Part shown: piece after piece, positions 1 to 8,010 of the stretch
Numbering within the stretch: position 1 is the stretch's first letter
How the letters are laid out: every line of letters starts with the position of its first letter
Assembly (NCBI GenBank): GCA_900769795.1
Contig: CAAGHZ010000063.1
Coordinates: 1-32,431, forward strand
Reading direction: 5' to 3'
Length of the DNA: 32,431 bases
DNA from: Clostridia bacterium
GTDB lineage: Bacteria; Bacillota; Clostridia; Monoglobales; Monoglobaceae
Position numbers and translations under genes: made by a program
The notes under the pieces: generated by a model
Seen by the model: the letters and a program-made list of their open reading frames with translations, nothing else
Database searches by the model: none
What the model was told of the DNA's origin: nothing

Positions 1-544
1 AATGTTTTTTTAAATATTTTTCAATTTTTTTAAAAAAATCTTTTCGAATCGTTGTTTGTGCCACTACTGTAATAGGATTATCTGAGTTTATACCTTTGAT
101 TTTATCAACTTCATCTTCTGAATTTATAATAACAGCACTGTTTCCGCACCATCCGTTTATACCCTTTACCTCCGGATGTTCGGGGTTTCCGACGATTATA
201 ATCATATTGCCCAAAGCGTGTGCCTTTTCAACAATAGAATGTATTTTCTTTACGTAAGGGCATGTAGCATCAATAACTTTACCACCCTTTGCCTCTATCT
301 CAAGTTGTTCACTCTGTGGTATGCCATGGGCGCGCACAATCACGTTCGTTCCTTCTTCAATCTGCTCGGCAGAGTCTATTGCAAAAACTCCTGACGCCTC
401 AAGTTCTTTTGCAACATCACTGTTATGTATTAGCATCCCGTAAGTAACAGATTTTTCTTCTCTTTTGGTGCACTCTCCTGCAATCTTAACCGCCCTTGCC
501 ACCCCAAAGCAAAAACCGGCTTTATTCGCTATCTCTATCTTCAT
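1..544 (-). CDS. ispH: 4-hydroxy-3-methylbut-2-enyl diphosphate reductase (IspH/LytB), 3' end missing
   Basis: This is the N-terminal 181 codons of IspH, the [4Fe-4S] enzyme that makes IPP and DMAPP in the last step of the MEP isoprenoid pathway. The protein opens MKIEIANKAGFCFGVARAV, the family signature with the first cluster cysteine (C12). It continues with the HN pair of the substrate site (YGMLIHNSDV), then RAHGIP, and DATCPYVKKIH with the second cluster cysteine. The frame stays open to base 1, so the third cysteine and any C-terminal domain lie outside the window. In Clostridia IspH is often fused to S1 domains, which cannot be judged here. The ATG at 544 follows a GGAGG site and overlaps the end of plsC by 23 bases, so the two genes are probably translationally coupled. 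Identification is firm. Confidence 0.95.
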   Translation of the reverse strand, partial: MKIEIANKAGFCFGVARAVKIAGECTKREEKSVTYGMLIHNSDVAKELEASGVFAIDSAEQIEEGTNVIVRAHGIPQSEQLEIEAKGGKVIDATCPYVKKIHSIVEKAHALGNMIIIVGNPEHPEVKGINGWCGNSAVIINSEDEVDKIKGINSDNPITVVAQTTIRKDFFKKIEKYLKKH

Positions 545-1136
545 ACACAGGAACCTCCGAAAGTTCTGAAATCACTTTCATAATCTTTGTGTTTGTGATT
601 TCCAGCAATGTTTCAGAATTAACCTTCTGCCCATACCACTGTTCAAGGCTCACAGGCTCGCCGATACACACCGTCAACTTTGAAAATAGACCGTACTCTC
701 CCTTAACTCCGACAGGTAAAATATCCGCCTGCGACTTTATTGCAACAAGGGTTGCTCCACCCTTAGCCTCACCCATATGGTCTTTTGGCGAGCGAGTCCC
801 CTCCGGGAAAACAATTAACCTTCCACCATCGCCAAGTATCTTCATAGAAAGTTTGAGCGCTCCTATATCACTTGTTCCGCGTTTGACCGGAAAAGCCCCG
901 AGAGCACGCAAAAACCATCCAACCGGTTTGTTCTTAAAGAGTTCTTCCTTGGCCATAAACCTGAATTCCACAGGTATACTTACAGCCAGCAATATAGGGT
1001 CCATCAAACTTTTGTGGTTTGCGCAAACTATAAAAGGTCTGTCTTTTGGTATGTTTTCAATACCCTCAACCTTAAATCTGTAGATAAGACGGCACACCAT
1101 CCTGACTACAACAACTGCAACCTTATAAAAACTCAT
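522..1136 (-). CDS. plsC: 1-acyl-sn-glycerol-3-phosphate acyltransferase (PlsC)
   Basis: The 204-residue protein is a membrane-associated acyltransferase that converts lysophosphatidic acid to phosphatidic acid in phospholipid synthesis. The catalytic NHxxxxD box is NHKSLMD at residues 40-46. The glycerol-phosphate binding box is FPEGTRS at 110-116. A hydrophobic segment at residues 5-19 can anchor it to the inner face of the membrane. The length is normal for the short bacterial PlsC type. Its ATG directly abuts the cmk stop codon with no intervening base, and its 3' end overlaps ispH, so cmk-plsC-ispH reads as one tightly packed operon. This order is common in Clostridia. Confidence 0.93.
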   Translation of the reverse strand: MSFYKVAVVVVRMVCRLIYRFKVEGIENIPKDRPFIVCANHKSLMDPILLAVSIPVEFRFMAKEELFKNKPVGWFLRALGAFPVKRGTSDIGALKLSMKILGDGGRLIVFPEGTRSPKDHMGEAKGGATLVAIKSQADILPVGVKGEYGLFSKLTVCIGEPVSLEQWYGQKVNSETLLEITNTKIMKVISELSEVPVYEDRDSE

Positions 1137-1805
1137 TTACTGTGCACCTCTTTGGTCTTCTACAAGCTGGCAAATACGTTCTATTGCCTCTTCTACTGTT
1201 ATGTTGGTGTTATCTAAAAGGACGCTGTCCTCCGCCTGTTTAAGCGGCGCAAAATCACGACCTGAATCATTTTTGTCACGATATTCCATGTCTGTTTTTA
1301 CCGCCTCTAAATCAGTGTCAACACCTTTTTCCAAAAGTTCTTTTAAGCGTCTCTTTGCACGCTCCTGAACAGAGGCAACAAGAAAAATCTTAACCTCTGC
1401 ATCAGGCAAAACATATGTGCCGATATCTCTGCCATCCATAATTACGTTTTCTTTCTCGGCAAGAGCACGCTGAAGTTCAACAAGTTTGAGCCTTACCGCA
1501 GGGATAACCGCTACATTTGATGCAGCAACAGAAATCTCAGGCAGTCGGATTTCAGCCGACACATTCTCTCCGTTCAAGAAAATCTGTTGACCCTCCTCGT
1601 TGTGAGATATAGTAACCTCTATATCATTGAGAATAGACTCTACACCCTCTGCATCTTTAGTGTCAATGCCACGTCTCACCGCCGCAAGTCCGATTGCACG
1701 ATACATTGCGCCTGTATCAATATAAACAAACCCAAGACGTTTCGCAGCTGCCTTGGATATTGTACTCTTTCCTGCTCCTGCAGGTCCATCAATTGCTACT
1801 TTCAT
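1137..1805 (-). CDS. cmk: cytidylate kinase
   Basis: Cytidylate kinase phosphorylates CMP and dCMP to the diphosphates in pyrimidine nucleotide metabolism. The 222-residue length fits the bacterial family. The P-loop GPAGAGKS lies at residues 7-14, followed by the IDTGAMYRA substrate motif near residue 30. The MDGRDIGTYVLPDAEVKIFL segment contains the GRDIGT CMP-binding signature. The C-terminal half has the RDxxDSGRxxxPL lid motif (RDKNDSGRDFAPL). The ATG at 1805 has a CGGAGG site about 10 bases upstream. A strong hairpin sits just before that site (see the entry at 1826). The gene is followed with no gap by plsC. Confidence 0.95.
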   Translation of the reverse strand: MKVAIDGPAGAGKSTISKAAAKRLGFVYIDTGAMYRAIGLAAVRRGIDTKDAEGVESILNDIEVTISHNEEGQQIFLNGENVSAEIRLPEISVAASNVAVIPAVRLKLVELQRALAEKENVIMDGRDIGTYVLPDAEVKIFLVASVQERAKRRLKELLEKGVDTDLEAVKTDMEYRDKNDSGRDFAPLKQAEDSVLLDNTNITVEEAIERICQLVEDQRGAQ

Positions 1806-1825
1806 TTCCTATATCCTCCGGAATA

Positions 1826-1858
1826 AGTTTTGCCGCAGCACAGGTCTGCGGCAAAACT
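1826..1858 (-). other. strong inverted repeat (13-bp stem) between the zinc-ribbon gene and cmk
   Basis: The arms AGTTTTGCCGCAG (1826-1838) and CTGCGGCAAAACT (1846-1858) pair perfectly around a 7-base loop. On the minus-strand transcript the hairpin starts 15 bases after the zinc-ribbon stop and ends just before the cmk ribosome binding site. No U-run follows the stem in that direction, so it is not a standard intrinsic terminator. It may be an RNA-stability or processing element that sets different expression for ychF/zinc-ribbon and cmk-plsC-ispH. The function is inferred only. Confidence 0.6.
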
Positions 1859-1873
1859 CTCCATCTTCCTTTG

Positions 1874-2266
1874 CTAAAATTCTTCTGTTTCTTCAACTTC
1901 TGCCTGAACCTCTTCAGTCATATCCGCTCCACAAGAAGGACAGTTTTCATCGTCAAAGCCTGCCACTCTTCCGCAAGACGGACATTTAACCCCTGAAACA
2001 ACCCCTGTGGTTTTTAAATATTCAATCTTGGCAAGTTTTGCAGTTATTATGTCACATTTGAGTTTTATCTCCTCTGCATAGTCTCCATCTTCTGCAATTG
2101 TCTGATAGGTCTGCTTGCCGATTTCTTCGTACAACTTTTTAATGTCGCCTTTTAGTTCAAATATTGTGTATTTAACCTTGGATGCCTCTACTATCTCGCC
2201 GGACTTTTTTACAACTTTCTGCGCAGCGTCCGTAACCACATTTTTTACACTCTCTAAAAAATCCAT
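1874..2266 (-). CDS. small zinc-ribbon protein of unknown function
   Basis: The 130-residue protein has an amphipathic, charged helical N-terminal half (residues 1-85), likely a coiled coil. A C-terminal zinc ribbon carries two CPSC knuckles at residues 95-98 and 109-112, and the tail is very acidic. It resembles the many uncharacterised zinc-ribbon proteins of Firmicutes and I do not recognise a function. The ATG at 2266 is preferred because a GGAGG site lies 8 bases upstream. A longer reading from a TTG at 2281 would place the start inside that site. It lies 20 bases after ychF, so the two are probably co-transcribed. A regulatory or adaptor role is only a guess. Confidence 0.75.
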   Translation of the reverse strand: MDFLESVKNVVTDAAQKVVKKSGEIVEASKVKYTIFELKGDIKKLYEEIGKQTYQTIAEDGDYAEEIKLKCDIITAKLAKIEYLKTTGVVSGVKCPSCGRVAGFDDENCPSCGADMTEEVQAEVEETEEF

Positions 2267-2286
2267 TTTAAATACCTCCAAAACTA

Positions 2287-3384
2287 TTATACATTAAATC
2301 TGAATAATATTATGTCGCCGTCCTGAACGACGTATTCTTTTCCCTCTGAACGCACAAGACCTTTTTCTTTTGCTGCCACCATAGAGCCGCATGCCATCAA
2401 ATCATCATAAGCAACAACTTCGGCTCGAATAAAACCTCTTTCAAAATCAGTATGTATCTTGCCTGCCGCCTGTGGTGCCTTTGTACCTTTTGTAATCGTC
2501 CACGCCCTTACCTCCGGCTTGCCGGCAGTCAGATAACTGATAAGACCAAGTAAGTTATAACTTGCACGGATAAGTTTATCAAGACCCGACTCGGTTGCGC
2601 CGAGTTCTTCTAAAAACATCTGCTTTTCTTCTTTTTCAAGAGCCGCAATCTCTTCTTCTATTCTTGCAGAAATCACCATTACCTCGGATTTTTCACTCTC
2701 TGCAAACTCGCGTATTTTAACAACAAACTCATTCTCGCTCTCGGGCTTTGCATAATCATCCTCTGCAACATTTGCCGCATAGATTACAGGCTTCATAGTA
2801 AGAAGCGAAACATCGCTGAGCATCTCAAGCTCGTCCTCGGTCATTTCCATTGTTCTTGCGCATTTGCCGCCCTCTAAAACCGTACGGAGTCTTTCATAGA
2901 ACTCAAGATGTGACTGAAACGTCTTGTCACCGCCTTTTAAGGATTTTCTTGTTTTATCAATTCTGCGGTCAAGTATCTCAATATCCGAAAGTATAAGTTC
3001 AAGGTTTATAGTCTCAATATCACGAACAGGATCAACGCTTCCCTCTACATGAACGATATTTGTATCCTCAAATGCACGTACCACGTGAACGATTGCATCA
3101 ACCTCACGGATGTTTGAGAGAAACTTGTTACCAAGGCCCTCACCGCGGCTTGCGCCTTTTACAAGACCTGCAATATCCACAAACTCTATTACAGCATATG
3201 TGGTCTTGTCGGGATTGTGCATCTTGACAAGTTCGTCTATGCGGCTGTCGGGTACAATTACAGTGCCTACATTTGGCTCTATCGTACAAAATGGATAGTT
3301 TGCCGACTCTGCCCCCGCTTGTGTTATGGCATTAAAAAGCGTACTCTTCCCTACATTTGGAAGTCCGACTATACCAAGTTTCAT
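2287..3384 (-). CDS. ychF: redox-regulated ATPase / ribosome-associated GTPase-like protein YchF
   Basis: YchF (OLA1 family, Obg-related) is a cytoplasmic P-loop NTPase that binds ribosomes and prefers ATP. The 365-residue length matches the family. The G1 loop is GLPNVGKST at residues 7-15, and DIAGLVKGA near 70-78 is the G3 region. The usual GTPase NKxD motif is replaced by NVAE (in YAANVAEDDY), as expected for the ATP-specific YchF group. The C-terminal TGS domain is seen in RAWTITKGTKAPQAAGKIH and the FERGFIRAEV segment. The ATG has an AAGGAG site with an unusually long spacer of about 13 bases. It is the first recognisable gene of the run leading to ispH. Identification is firm. Confidence 0.96.
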   Translation of the reverse strand: MKLGIVGLPNVGKSTLFNAITQAGAESANYPFCTIEPNVGTVIVPDSRIDELVKMHNPDKTTYAVIEFVDIAGLVKGASRGEGLGNKFLSNIREVDAIVHVVRAFEDTNIVHVEGSVDPVRDIETINLELILSDIEILDRRIDKTRKSLKGGDKTFQSHLEFYERLRTVLEGGKCARTMEMTEDELEMLSDVSLLTMKPVIYAANVAEDDYAKPESENEFVVKIREFAESEKSEVMVISARIEEEIAALEKEEKQMFLEELGATESGLDKLIRASYNLLGLISYLTAGKPEVRAWTITKGTKAPQAAGKIHTDFERGFIRAEVVAYDDLMACGSMVAAKEKGLVRSEGKEYVVQDGDIILFRFNV

Positions 3385-3466
3385 AATTTATCTGCATCTC
3401 CTTAGACTTTGGTAATTTTCTCCTTTATATATTCGACGGTTTCAACTACCTTATATTAAAACATAA

Positions 3467-3505
3467 AAAATCGATATAATATAAAAATTATATCATATCG
3501 ATTTT
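3467..3505 (-). terminator. AT-rich intrinsic terminator after the Gfo/Idh gene
   Basis: The arms AAAATCGATAT (3467-3477) and ATATCGATTTT (3495-3505) are perfect inverted repeats. The minus-strand copy is followed by a run of six T. It lies about 55 bases past the stop of the oxidoreductase gene and separates it from ychF. The stem has only two G-C pairs, so it may be weak. Confidence 0.55.
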
Positions 3506-3559
3506 AATTTAGCAATAGAAATATTTTAAATTATCACTTTCTGCTACGTTTTTTATTTT

Positions 3560-4570
3560 TTATTTATACAACTCTTCGATTGCCCTTTGAGAACGAATAG
3601 CATCCGATGCCGCTACCGGAATATCTCCCTCTCCAAGAACAGCTTTGCCAAAGGCCTCTATCTCTTTTGTGTACATGTTTCCAAAAGAAACATCGAGTGC
3701 CACAGGCTTTACTGCGGTGCGATTTTGATTGGCATCATACTCTCCTGCATCATCAATCAAAAGCACTTCTACGTCTCCTTCTTCAACCTGGGACAGTGTG
3801 CCCTTTGCAATGATACATCCTTTGGTCCCGTATATCTCAAGTTTACTTACCGAAACATCATCAGGGATATTAAAAGCCGCCTCAACCACGCAGAGCGCAC
3901 CATTTTCCATTTTATAAACACCGACACCTGCGTCTTCTACGTTATATTTGTGCAGCTGATTGCCGACCATCCCTGTTGTTTCAGCAACTTCAAGACCGGC
4001 AATGTATCGGATTACGTCTATTGCATGGATTCCCATATCAAGCATAGCGCCACCGCCCGAAAGCGCCCTGTTCTGACGCCAGCAATTTTCCATCTCAGGG
4101 TACCAACAAGTAAACTGCGCTCTGGCGGATACCACCTCTCCTATCTTGCCACTTGAAATAACCTCACGCATCTTCTGGTGATAACTATGAAACCTCATCA
4201 TAAAGGCAACACCAAGCATGACATTTTCGTCCCTGCAAATATTTCCTATTTCGATAGACTCTGCTACGCTCAGTCCCATAGGCTTTTCAAGAAGTATATG
4301 TTTCTTTGCCTTTGCTGCCGCCATGCACTGTTCCTTATGACAAAATACAGGGGATGCAATATATACTGCCTGGATTTCATCTATTGCAAGCAAATCCTCT
4401 ATATTATCAAAAGCAAGTTTTGCCCCATACTTTTTGCCAACCGCCTTTGCAAGCTCTGCATCCTTATCCATAACCGCTACAAGTTCTGCATTGTCTGCCA
4501 GCATCATTCCGGGAATCGTACGACGGTCAGCAATTCCGCCGCAACCTATAACACCCCATTTTATCTTCAT
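3560..4570 (-). CDS. Gfo/Idh/MocA-family NAD(P)-dependent oxidoreductase
   Basis: The 336-residue protein is a two-domain sugar or cyclitol dehydrogenase of the Gfo/Idh/MocA family. The Rossmann loop GCGGIA is at residues 9-14. The family EKP motif, with its catalytic lysine (K96), is at 95-97. The second-domain motif GGGAMLDMGIHAID has D178 and H182 at the catalytic positions. The substrate cannot be read from the sequence. Family members oxidise or reduce hydroxyls of sugars, inositols and sugar acids. It starts 12 bases after the DegT-type aminotransferase gene, so the pair probably acts in sequence, one making a keto group and the other aminating it, or the reverse in catabolism. A terminator at 3467-3505 ends the two-gene operon. 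Confidence 0.88.
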   Translation of the reverse strand: MKIKWGVIGCGGIADRRTIPGMMLADNAELVAVMDKDAELAKAVGKKYGAKLAFDNIEDLLAIDEIQAVYIASPVFCHKEQCMAAAKAKKHILLEKPMGLSVAESIEIGNICRDENVMLGVAFMMRFHSYHQKMREVISSGKIGEVVSARAQFTCWYPEMENCWRQNRALSGGGAMLDMGIHAIDVIRYIAGLEVAETTGMVGNQLHKYNVEDAGVGVYKMENGALCVVEAAFNIPDDVSVSKLEIYGTKGCIIAKGTLSQVEEGDVEVLLIDDAGEYDANQNRTAVKPVALDVSFGNMYTKEIEAFGKAVLGEGDIPVAASDAIRSQRAIEELYK

Positions 4571-4582
4571 GCCACTCTCTCC

Positions 4583-5890
4583 TTATTTACCCGCCTGCAT
4601 TTCTTCAACCGATGCAATCACTGCATCTGCCATATATTTAAGTTGCTCATCACTGAGTCCATACAAAGGCAGGTGAGTAAATCTTTTGTAAAACGCCTCT
4701 TCACAATTCGGGCAGGTCTTTGCAATCTCATCAGAATCATAGCCCATATCCTGAACTATCTTAAATCGATATAGGGGTCCGAAGTGTGCAATCTGCGTAA
4801 CGCCCTTTTCCTCAAGTTTTTTCTTAAGCACCTGAATATTGCCGCCTGCTCTTTCAGGGTCTATCTGCAACAAATACAGATGGAAGGTCGGCTTAATCTC
4901 GTCATTGCCCAAATCTTGCGGAATAATCGCATTATTCTCTAAAAATCTCTCTGTCAGATATGCCGCAGCCCTCTTTCTTTCTGCGATAATTTCTTCGTTT
5001 CTTGCAACCTGAAGAGTAAGGCCAAGGCCCTGAATCTCTGTTGTAGATGCGTTGCCCGGCACAAAAGGCGCGTACTTACCCTGAATCGGTGTAATGTTGT
5101 AGAGCCAATCCTTTATAGGACAAGAAAAATCGAGTCCTAAAAATCTTGCTCTCTTCATTTCATTTTCAAAGCCCGGAATATTCGTTGTTGCGATTCCGCC
5201 TTCACCAAATGAAGTAATATTTTTTACCTCGTGCATAGAAAATGCTGCAAAGTCGCCAATTGTTCCGACTTTTCTGCCTTTATACATTGCACCAAAGGCG
5301 TGTGCCGCATCTTCAAGAACAAGAATATCATGTTCTTTTGCAAGTTCCATTATCGGGTCCATGTCAACAGGATAACCGCCAATATGTACGGGCACTATCA
5401 TTTTTGTTTTATCAGTAATCTTCTTTGCAACATCTTTTGGGTCCATATTTATTGTCTTTGGGTCAACATCTGCAAATACAAGCTTTGCACCAACCGCCAA
5501 AGGATACGCCATCGTCGCCACAAATGTAATCGCAGGCACAATAACCTCGTCGCCCGCTTTAAGATTTGCATACTTATATGCAATCTCAAAGCCCGCAGTT
5601 GCGTTGGTTACAAAGGTAGAAGTGGTTGTACCAAGATACTCATTACAAGCCGCCTCAGCCTCTTCAACCTTACTGCCAAGAGATAACTTTCCGGGAGGTG
5701 TTGCAATGGCATCAAGTTTCTTTACCTGCTGCCAAACAGCCTCAAGCGCCTCCTGATATTCCTTTCCCTCTCCCTGCATTAAAAATTTAATGATCTCCAT
5801 TAAATCATGAACATTATAATTCTCGCCAACTGCTGCCCATGGCACTTGTGTAGCACCTGTGTTATAACGAAAATCTGTTGCTTTTCCCAT
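4583..5890 (-). CDS. DegT/DnrJ/EryC1/StrS-family PLP aminotransferase
   Basis: The 435-residue protein belongs to the sugar/cyclitol aminotransferase family (fold-type I PLP enzymes). Landmarks are the PxITFVATMAYPLAVGA segment near 119-135, the EDAAHAFGA cofactor motif with D194, and FSMHEVKNITSFGEGG, in which K223 is the expected Schiff-base lysine. The first 70 residues are longer than in typical sugar aminotransferases and include a helical segment (LMEIIKFLMQGEGKEYQEAL), as in some members acting on free cyclitols or sugars. The ATG at 5890 follows an AAGGAGAG site. It is the first gene of an operon with the Gfo/Idh oxidoreductase and diverges from the PocR/AraC regulator. No nucleotide-sugar or cell-wall genes are nearby, so the substrate is unknown. 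Confidence 0.88.
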   Translation of the reverse strand: MGKATDFRYNTGATQVPWAAVGENYNVHDLMEIIKFLMQGEGKEYQEALEAVWQQVKKLDAIATPPGKLSLGSKVEEAEAACNEYLGTTTSTFVTNATAGFEIAYKYANLKAGDEVIVPAITFVATMAYPLAVGAKLVFADVDPKTINMDPKDVAKKITDKTKMIVPVHIGGYPVDMDPIMELAKEHDILVLEDAAHAFGAMYKGRKVGTIGDFAAFSMHEVKNITSFGEGGIATTNIPGFENEMKRARFLGLDFSCPIKDWLYNITPIQGKYAPFVPGNASTTEIQGLGLTLQVARNEEIIAERKRAAAYLTERFLENNAIIPQDLGNDEIKPTFHLYLLQIDPERAGGNIQVLKKKLEEKGVTQIAHFGPLYRFKIVQDMGYDSDEIAKTCPNCEEAFYKRFTHLPLYGLSDEQLKYMADAVIASVEEMQAGK

Positions 5891-6025
5891 AGTTTTCTCT
5901 CCTTATCTTATATATACTCTTTTTTCTTTCATCCTGCCTGATATTTATTTTATCAAACCAACTCTCTTTAAAAAAGTCATTGTTTCTCCAAGTTTTTGTA
6001 CTTCTTTCCCATATTGTGAAGGTTA

Positions 6026-6054
6026 TTGACAAAAACGATTTCAAATATTATAAT
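6026..6054 (+). promoter_or_regulatory. consensus sigma-A promoter of the PocR/AraC regulator gene
   Basis: TTGACA (6026-6031) and TATAAT (6049-6054) are both perfect and separated by 17 bases. Transcription would begin near 6061, leaving a leader of only about 10 bases before the ATG at 6071. This also shows that the in-frame TTG at 6026 is the -35 box, not a start codon. Confidence 0.85.
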
Positions 6055-6070
6055 AAATGCGGTGATTGGT

Positions 6071-6898
6071 ATGGTTATAAACTACGATATTCAAAAAATA
6101 AACCGGATGCTCCTCGATTTTTATAATGCAACCGGTATAAACATGGATCTCCTTGACAAAAACTTTTCTTTTGTCGGAAATCACAGTTTCTGGGAAAAAA
6201 AGAAGTACTGCAAGGCAATACAAAACACAGAAAAAGGCAGACAATCCTGTCTGTGTTCAGACCTCTGTCTTGCTGAAAAAAGTCAAAATAGCAAAAGAAC
6301 CGAGATGCACATCTGCCATGCCGGACTTGTGGATATATCTGTTCCGCTCCTGTATAATGAGTCAACCATCGGCTACATTATTTTTGGACAGATAAAAACT
6401 GATACGGATTTTTCACGCATAAGGGACTATGTTATCTCTCTTGGCCTTGACCCATATGAAATGGAGAGTTTTTATTCAGAAATCCCAACCTATGACGAAG
6501 AACAGATAATAAGCATATCTAATCTCGCAGAGATAATCGCAAAGCATATTCTTCTTGAGAATATGCTAAAGCCGGATTTAGACGACAATCTGCAAAGGGC
6601 ACTTGTCTACATAGACGAAAACCTCGACTGTCCCTTGACTATTCAGAGTATTTCTAAAAACATTAATGTTTCAAAAAGTACTCTGTACAGAAGTTTCCAT
6701 AGCCATTATAACTGTACCGTAAATTCATATGTAAACAAAAAACGTATTGAAAAAGCCACAGTTCTGCTGACAAATACAAATCTGTCAATAGAAGAAATAG
6801 CTCTGCGGACAGGCTTTGCCGGCGGGTCATACTTTAGCAAATGCTTTAAAAAAGAAAAGGGATTGTCTCCCTTAAAGTATAAAAAGAAGTTTTCATAA
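6071..6898 (+). CDS. AraC-family transcriptional regulator with PocR-type sensor domain
   Basis: The 275-residue protein has an N-terminal PocR-like ligand-binding domain (about residues 5-165) and a C-terminal AraC double helix-turn-helix (about 175-275). The sensor shows the family pattern: a cysteine-rich patch (C47, C60, C62, C66), then CHAGLVDISVPL (C82) and GYIIFGQI. The DNA-binding part includes SKSTLYRSFHSHYNCTVNSY and LSIEEIALRTGFAGGSYFSK. PocR senses 1,2-propanediol in Salmonella; the ligand here is unknown. The ATG at 6071 is chosen because a GGTGA site lies 5 bases upstream and the consensus promoter at 6026-6054 excludes upstream starts. It is divergent from the aminotransferase/oxidoreductase pair and most likely controls it. 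The operon at 6932-16153 is a second possible target. Confidence 0.88.
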   Translation: MVINYDIQKINRMLLDFYNATGINMDLLDKNFSFVGNHSFWEKKKYCKAIQNTEKGRQSCLCSDLCLAEKSQNSKRTEMHICHAGLVDISVPLLYNESTIGYIIFGQIKTDTDFSRIRDYVISLGLDPYEMESFYSEIPTYDEEQIISISNLAEIIAKHILLENMLKPDLDDNLQRALVYIDENLDCPLTIQSISKNINVSKSTLYRSFHSHYNCTVNSYVNKKRIEKATVLLTNTNLSIEEIALRTGFAGGSYFSKCFKKEKGLSPLKYKKKFS

Positions 6899-6899
6899 A

Positions 6900-6925
6900 A
6901 AAAGGAGAGCCGAGGCTCTCCTTTT
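6900..6925. terminator. bidirectional intrinsic terminator between the regulator and the carbon operon
   Basis: The arms AAAAGGAGAGCC (6900-6911) and GGCTCTCCTTTT (6914-6925) form a 12-bp stem, which in practice opens to a 4-base loop. An A-rich tract before and a T-rich tract after let it work for the AraC gene on the plus strand and for the dehydrogenase operon ending at 6932 on the minus strand. Confidence 0.85.
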
Positions 6926-6931
6926 AAATTT

Positions 6932-7990
6932 TTATAAAATCTCAAGCAATGCGTCGCCGACTTCTGAGGTGCTTGCAGTTCCACCCATATCAGGTGTAAG
7001 CGTCTTGCCCTCTACCATCAACTTTTCAATTGCGTCAAGCACACGTTTGCCCCAATCTTCGTGACCGAAGAAATCGAGCATCTGGCTTGCTGACCAGATT
7101 GATGCAAGTGGGTTTGCAATACCCTGGCCTGCAATATCAGGAGCACTACCGTGGATAGGCTCAAACATTGAAGGATACTTGCGCTCAGGGTTAATGTTTG
7201 CACCTGCTGCAAGACCCATACCGCCTGCGATAGCTGCACCAAGGTCTGTGATGATATCACCAAAGAGGTTAGATGTAACAACAACTTCAAATCTCTGTGG
7301 CTTCTTAACAAAGAACATACTTGCAGCATCTACGAGCAATGCATCTGTCTCTACATCGGGGTATTCCTTACCAACTTCTGCAAAGATCTGATCCCAGAAT
7401 ACCATTGAGTAGTTAAGAGCGTTACCCTTACTGATGCTTGTAAGTTTCTTGCCCTCTTTACGAGCAACCTCATAAGCATAACGGATAATTCTTTCGCAAC
7501 CCTTTCTTGAGAACACTCCTGTCTGAAGAACAACTTCGCCCGGCTCACCCTTGAAGAGCCAGTTACCCTCACCGGCATACTCGCCCTCACTGTTCTCGCG
7601 GATAACGATCATATCAATGTCTTCGCGTTTTACATCCTTAAGTGGACAAGGTGCACCATTGAGGAGTTTAACAGGACGAAGGTTTACATACTGGTCAAAT
7701 GCATGTCTGATAGTAAGGAGCAAATCCCACAAAGAAATGTGGTCGGGAACCCCCGGATATCCAACTGCACCAAGGAAGATCGCATCAAACTTAGAGAGCT
7801 GTTCGATACCATCTTCAGGCATCATTCTGCCTGTTTCAAGATAGTACTCGCATCCCCATGGGAAGTGAGTAAATTCAAATTTAAATCCGCCGTCAATCTC
7901 TGCTGCACGGTCAAGGACTTTAATACCCTCAGCCAATACCTCAGGGCCGATTCCGTCGCCGGCGATTACTGCTATTTTATAAGTTTTCAT
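6932..7990 (-). CDS. tartrate/D-malate dehydrogenase-type beta-decarboxylating dehydrogenase
   Basis: The 352-residue protein belongs to the isocitrate/isopropylmalate dehydrogenase superfamily, which oxidises a 2-hydroxy-acid and removes the beta-carboxyl group. The N-terminus (IAVIAGDGIGPEV) and the C-terminal EPIHGSAPDIAGQGIANP motif are standard. WGCEYYLETGRMMPEDG and DHISLWDLLLTIRHAFDQYVNLRP resemble the tartrate dehydrogenase / D-malate dehydrogenase (TtuC/DmlA) branch rather than LeuB or Icd. No leuA, leuC or leuD is present. The ATG at 7990 has a GGTGG site 8 bases upstream; the in-frame GTG at 8002 lies within that site. It is the last gene of the operon, 20 bases after E3. It could make pyruvate (from D-malate) or hydroxypyruvate (from tartrate) for the adjacent complex. 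The substrate is inferred. Confidence 0.82.
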   Translation of the reverse strand: MKTYKIAVIAGDGIGPEVLAEGIKVLDRAAEIDGGFKFEFTHFPWGCEYYLETGRMMPEDGIEQLSKFDAIFLGAVGYPGVPDHISLWDLLLTIRHAFDQYVNLRPVKLLNGAPCPLKDVKREDIDMIVIRENSEGEYAGEGNWLFKGEPGEVVLQTGVFSRKGCERIIRYAYEVARKEGKKLTSISKGNALNYSMVFWDQIFAEVGKEYPDVETDALLVDAASMFFVKKPQRFEVVVTSNLFGDIITDLGAAIAGGMGLAAGANINPERKYPSMFEPIHGSAPDIAGQGIANPLASIWSASQMLDFFGHEDWGKRVLDAIEKLMVEGKTLTPDMGGTASTSEVGDALLEIL

Positions 7991-8010
7991 ATTAATTACC
8001 ACCTTTTATC

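Noticed and set aside
496..1083. 195-codon open frame on the plus strand opposite plsC
   Set aside because: It is the antisense shadow of plsC, which has catalytic motifs and operon context. The plus-strand protein has no family-like features.
3366..3384. Out-of-frame ATG in the ychF leader (near 3396) as a regulatory short ORF
   Set aside because: It comes directly after the AAGGAG of ychF with no spacing for its own ribosome site, so it is probably not translated.
6026..6070. Longer reading of the PocR/AraC regulator from a TTG at 6026
   Set aside because: The TTG belongs to a perfect -35 box, and the -10 box lies inside the extra codons. The ATG at 6071 has a GGTGA site.
6932..7990. 3-isopropylmalate dehydrogenase (LeuB) or isocitrate dehydrogenase
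   Set aside because: The substrate loop and the WGCEYYLETGRMMPEDG segment fit the tartrate/D-malate branch better, and no leucine or TCA genes are adjacent.
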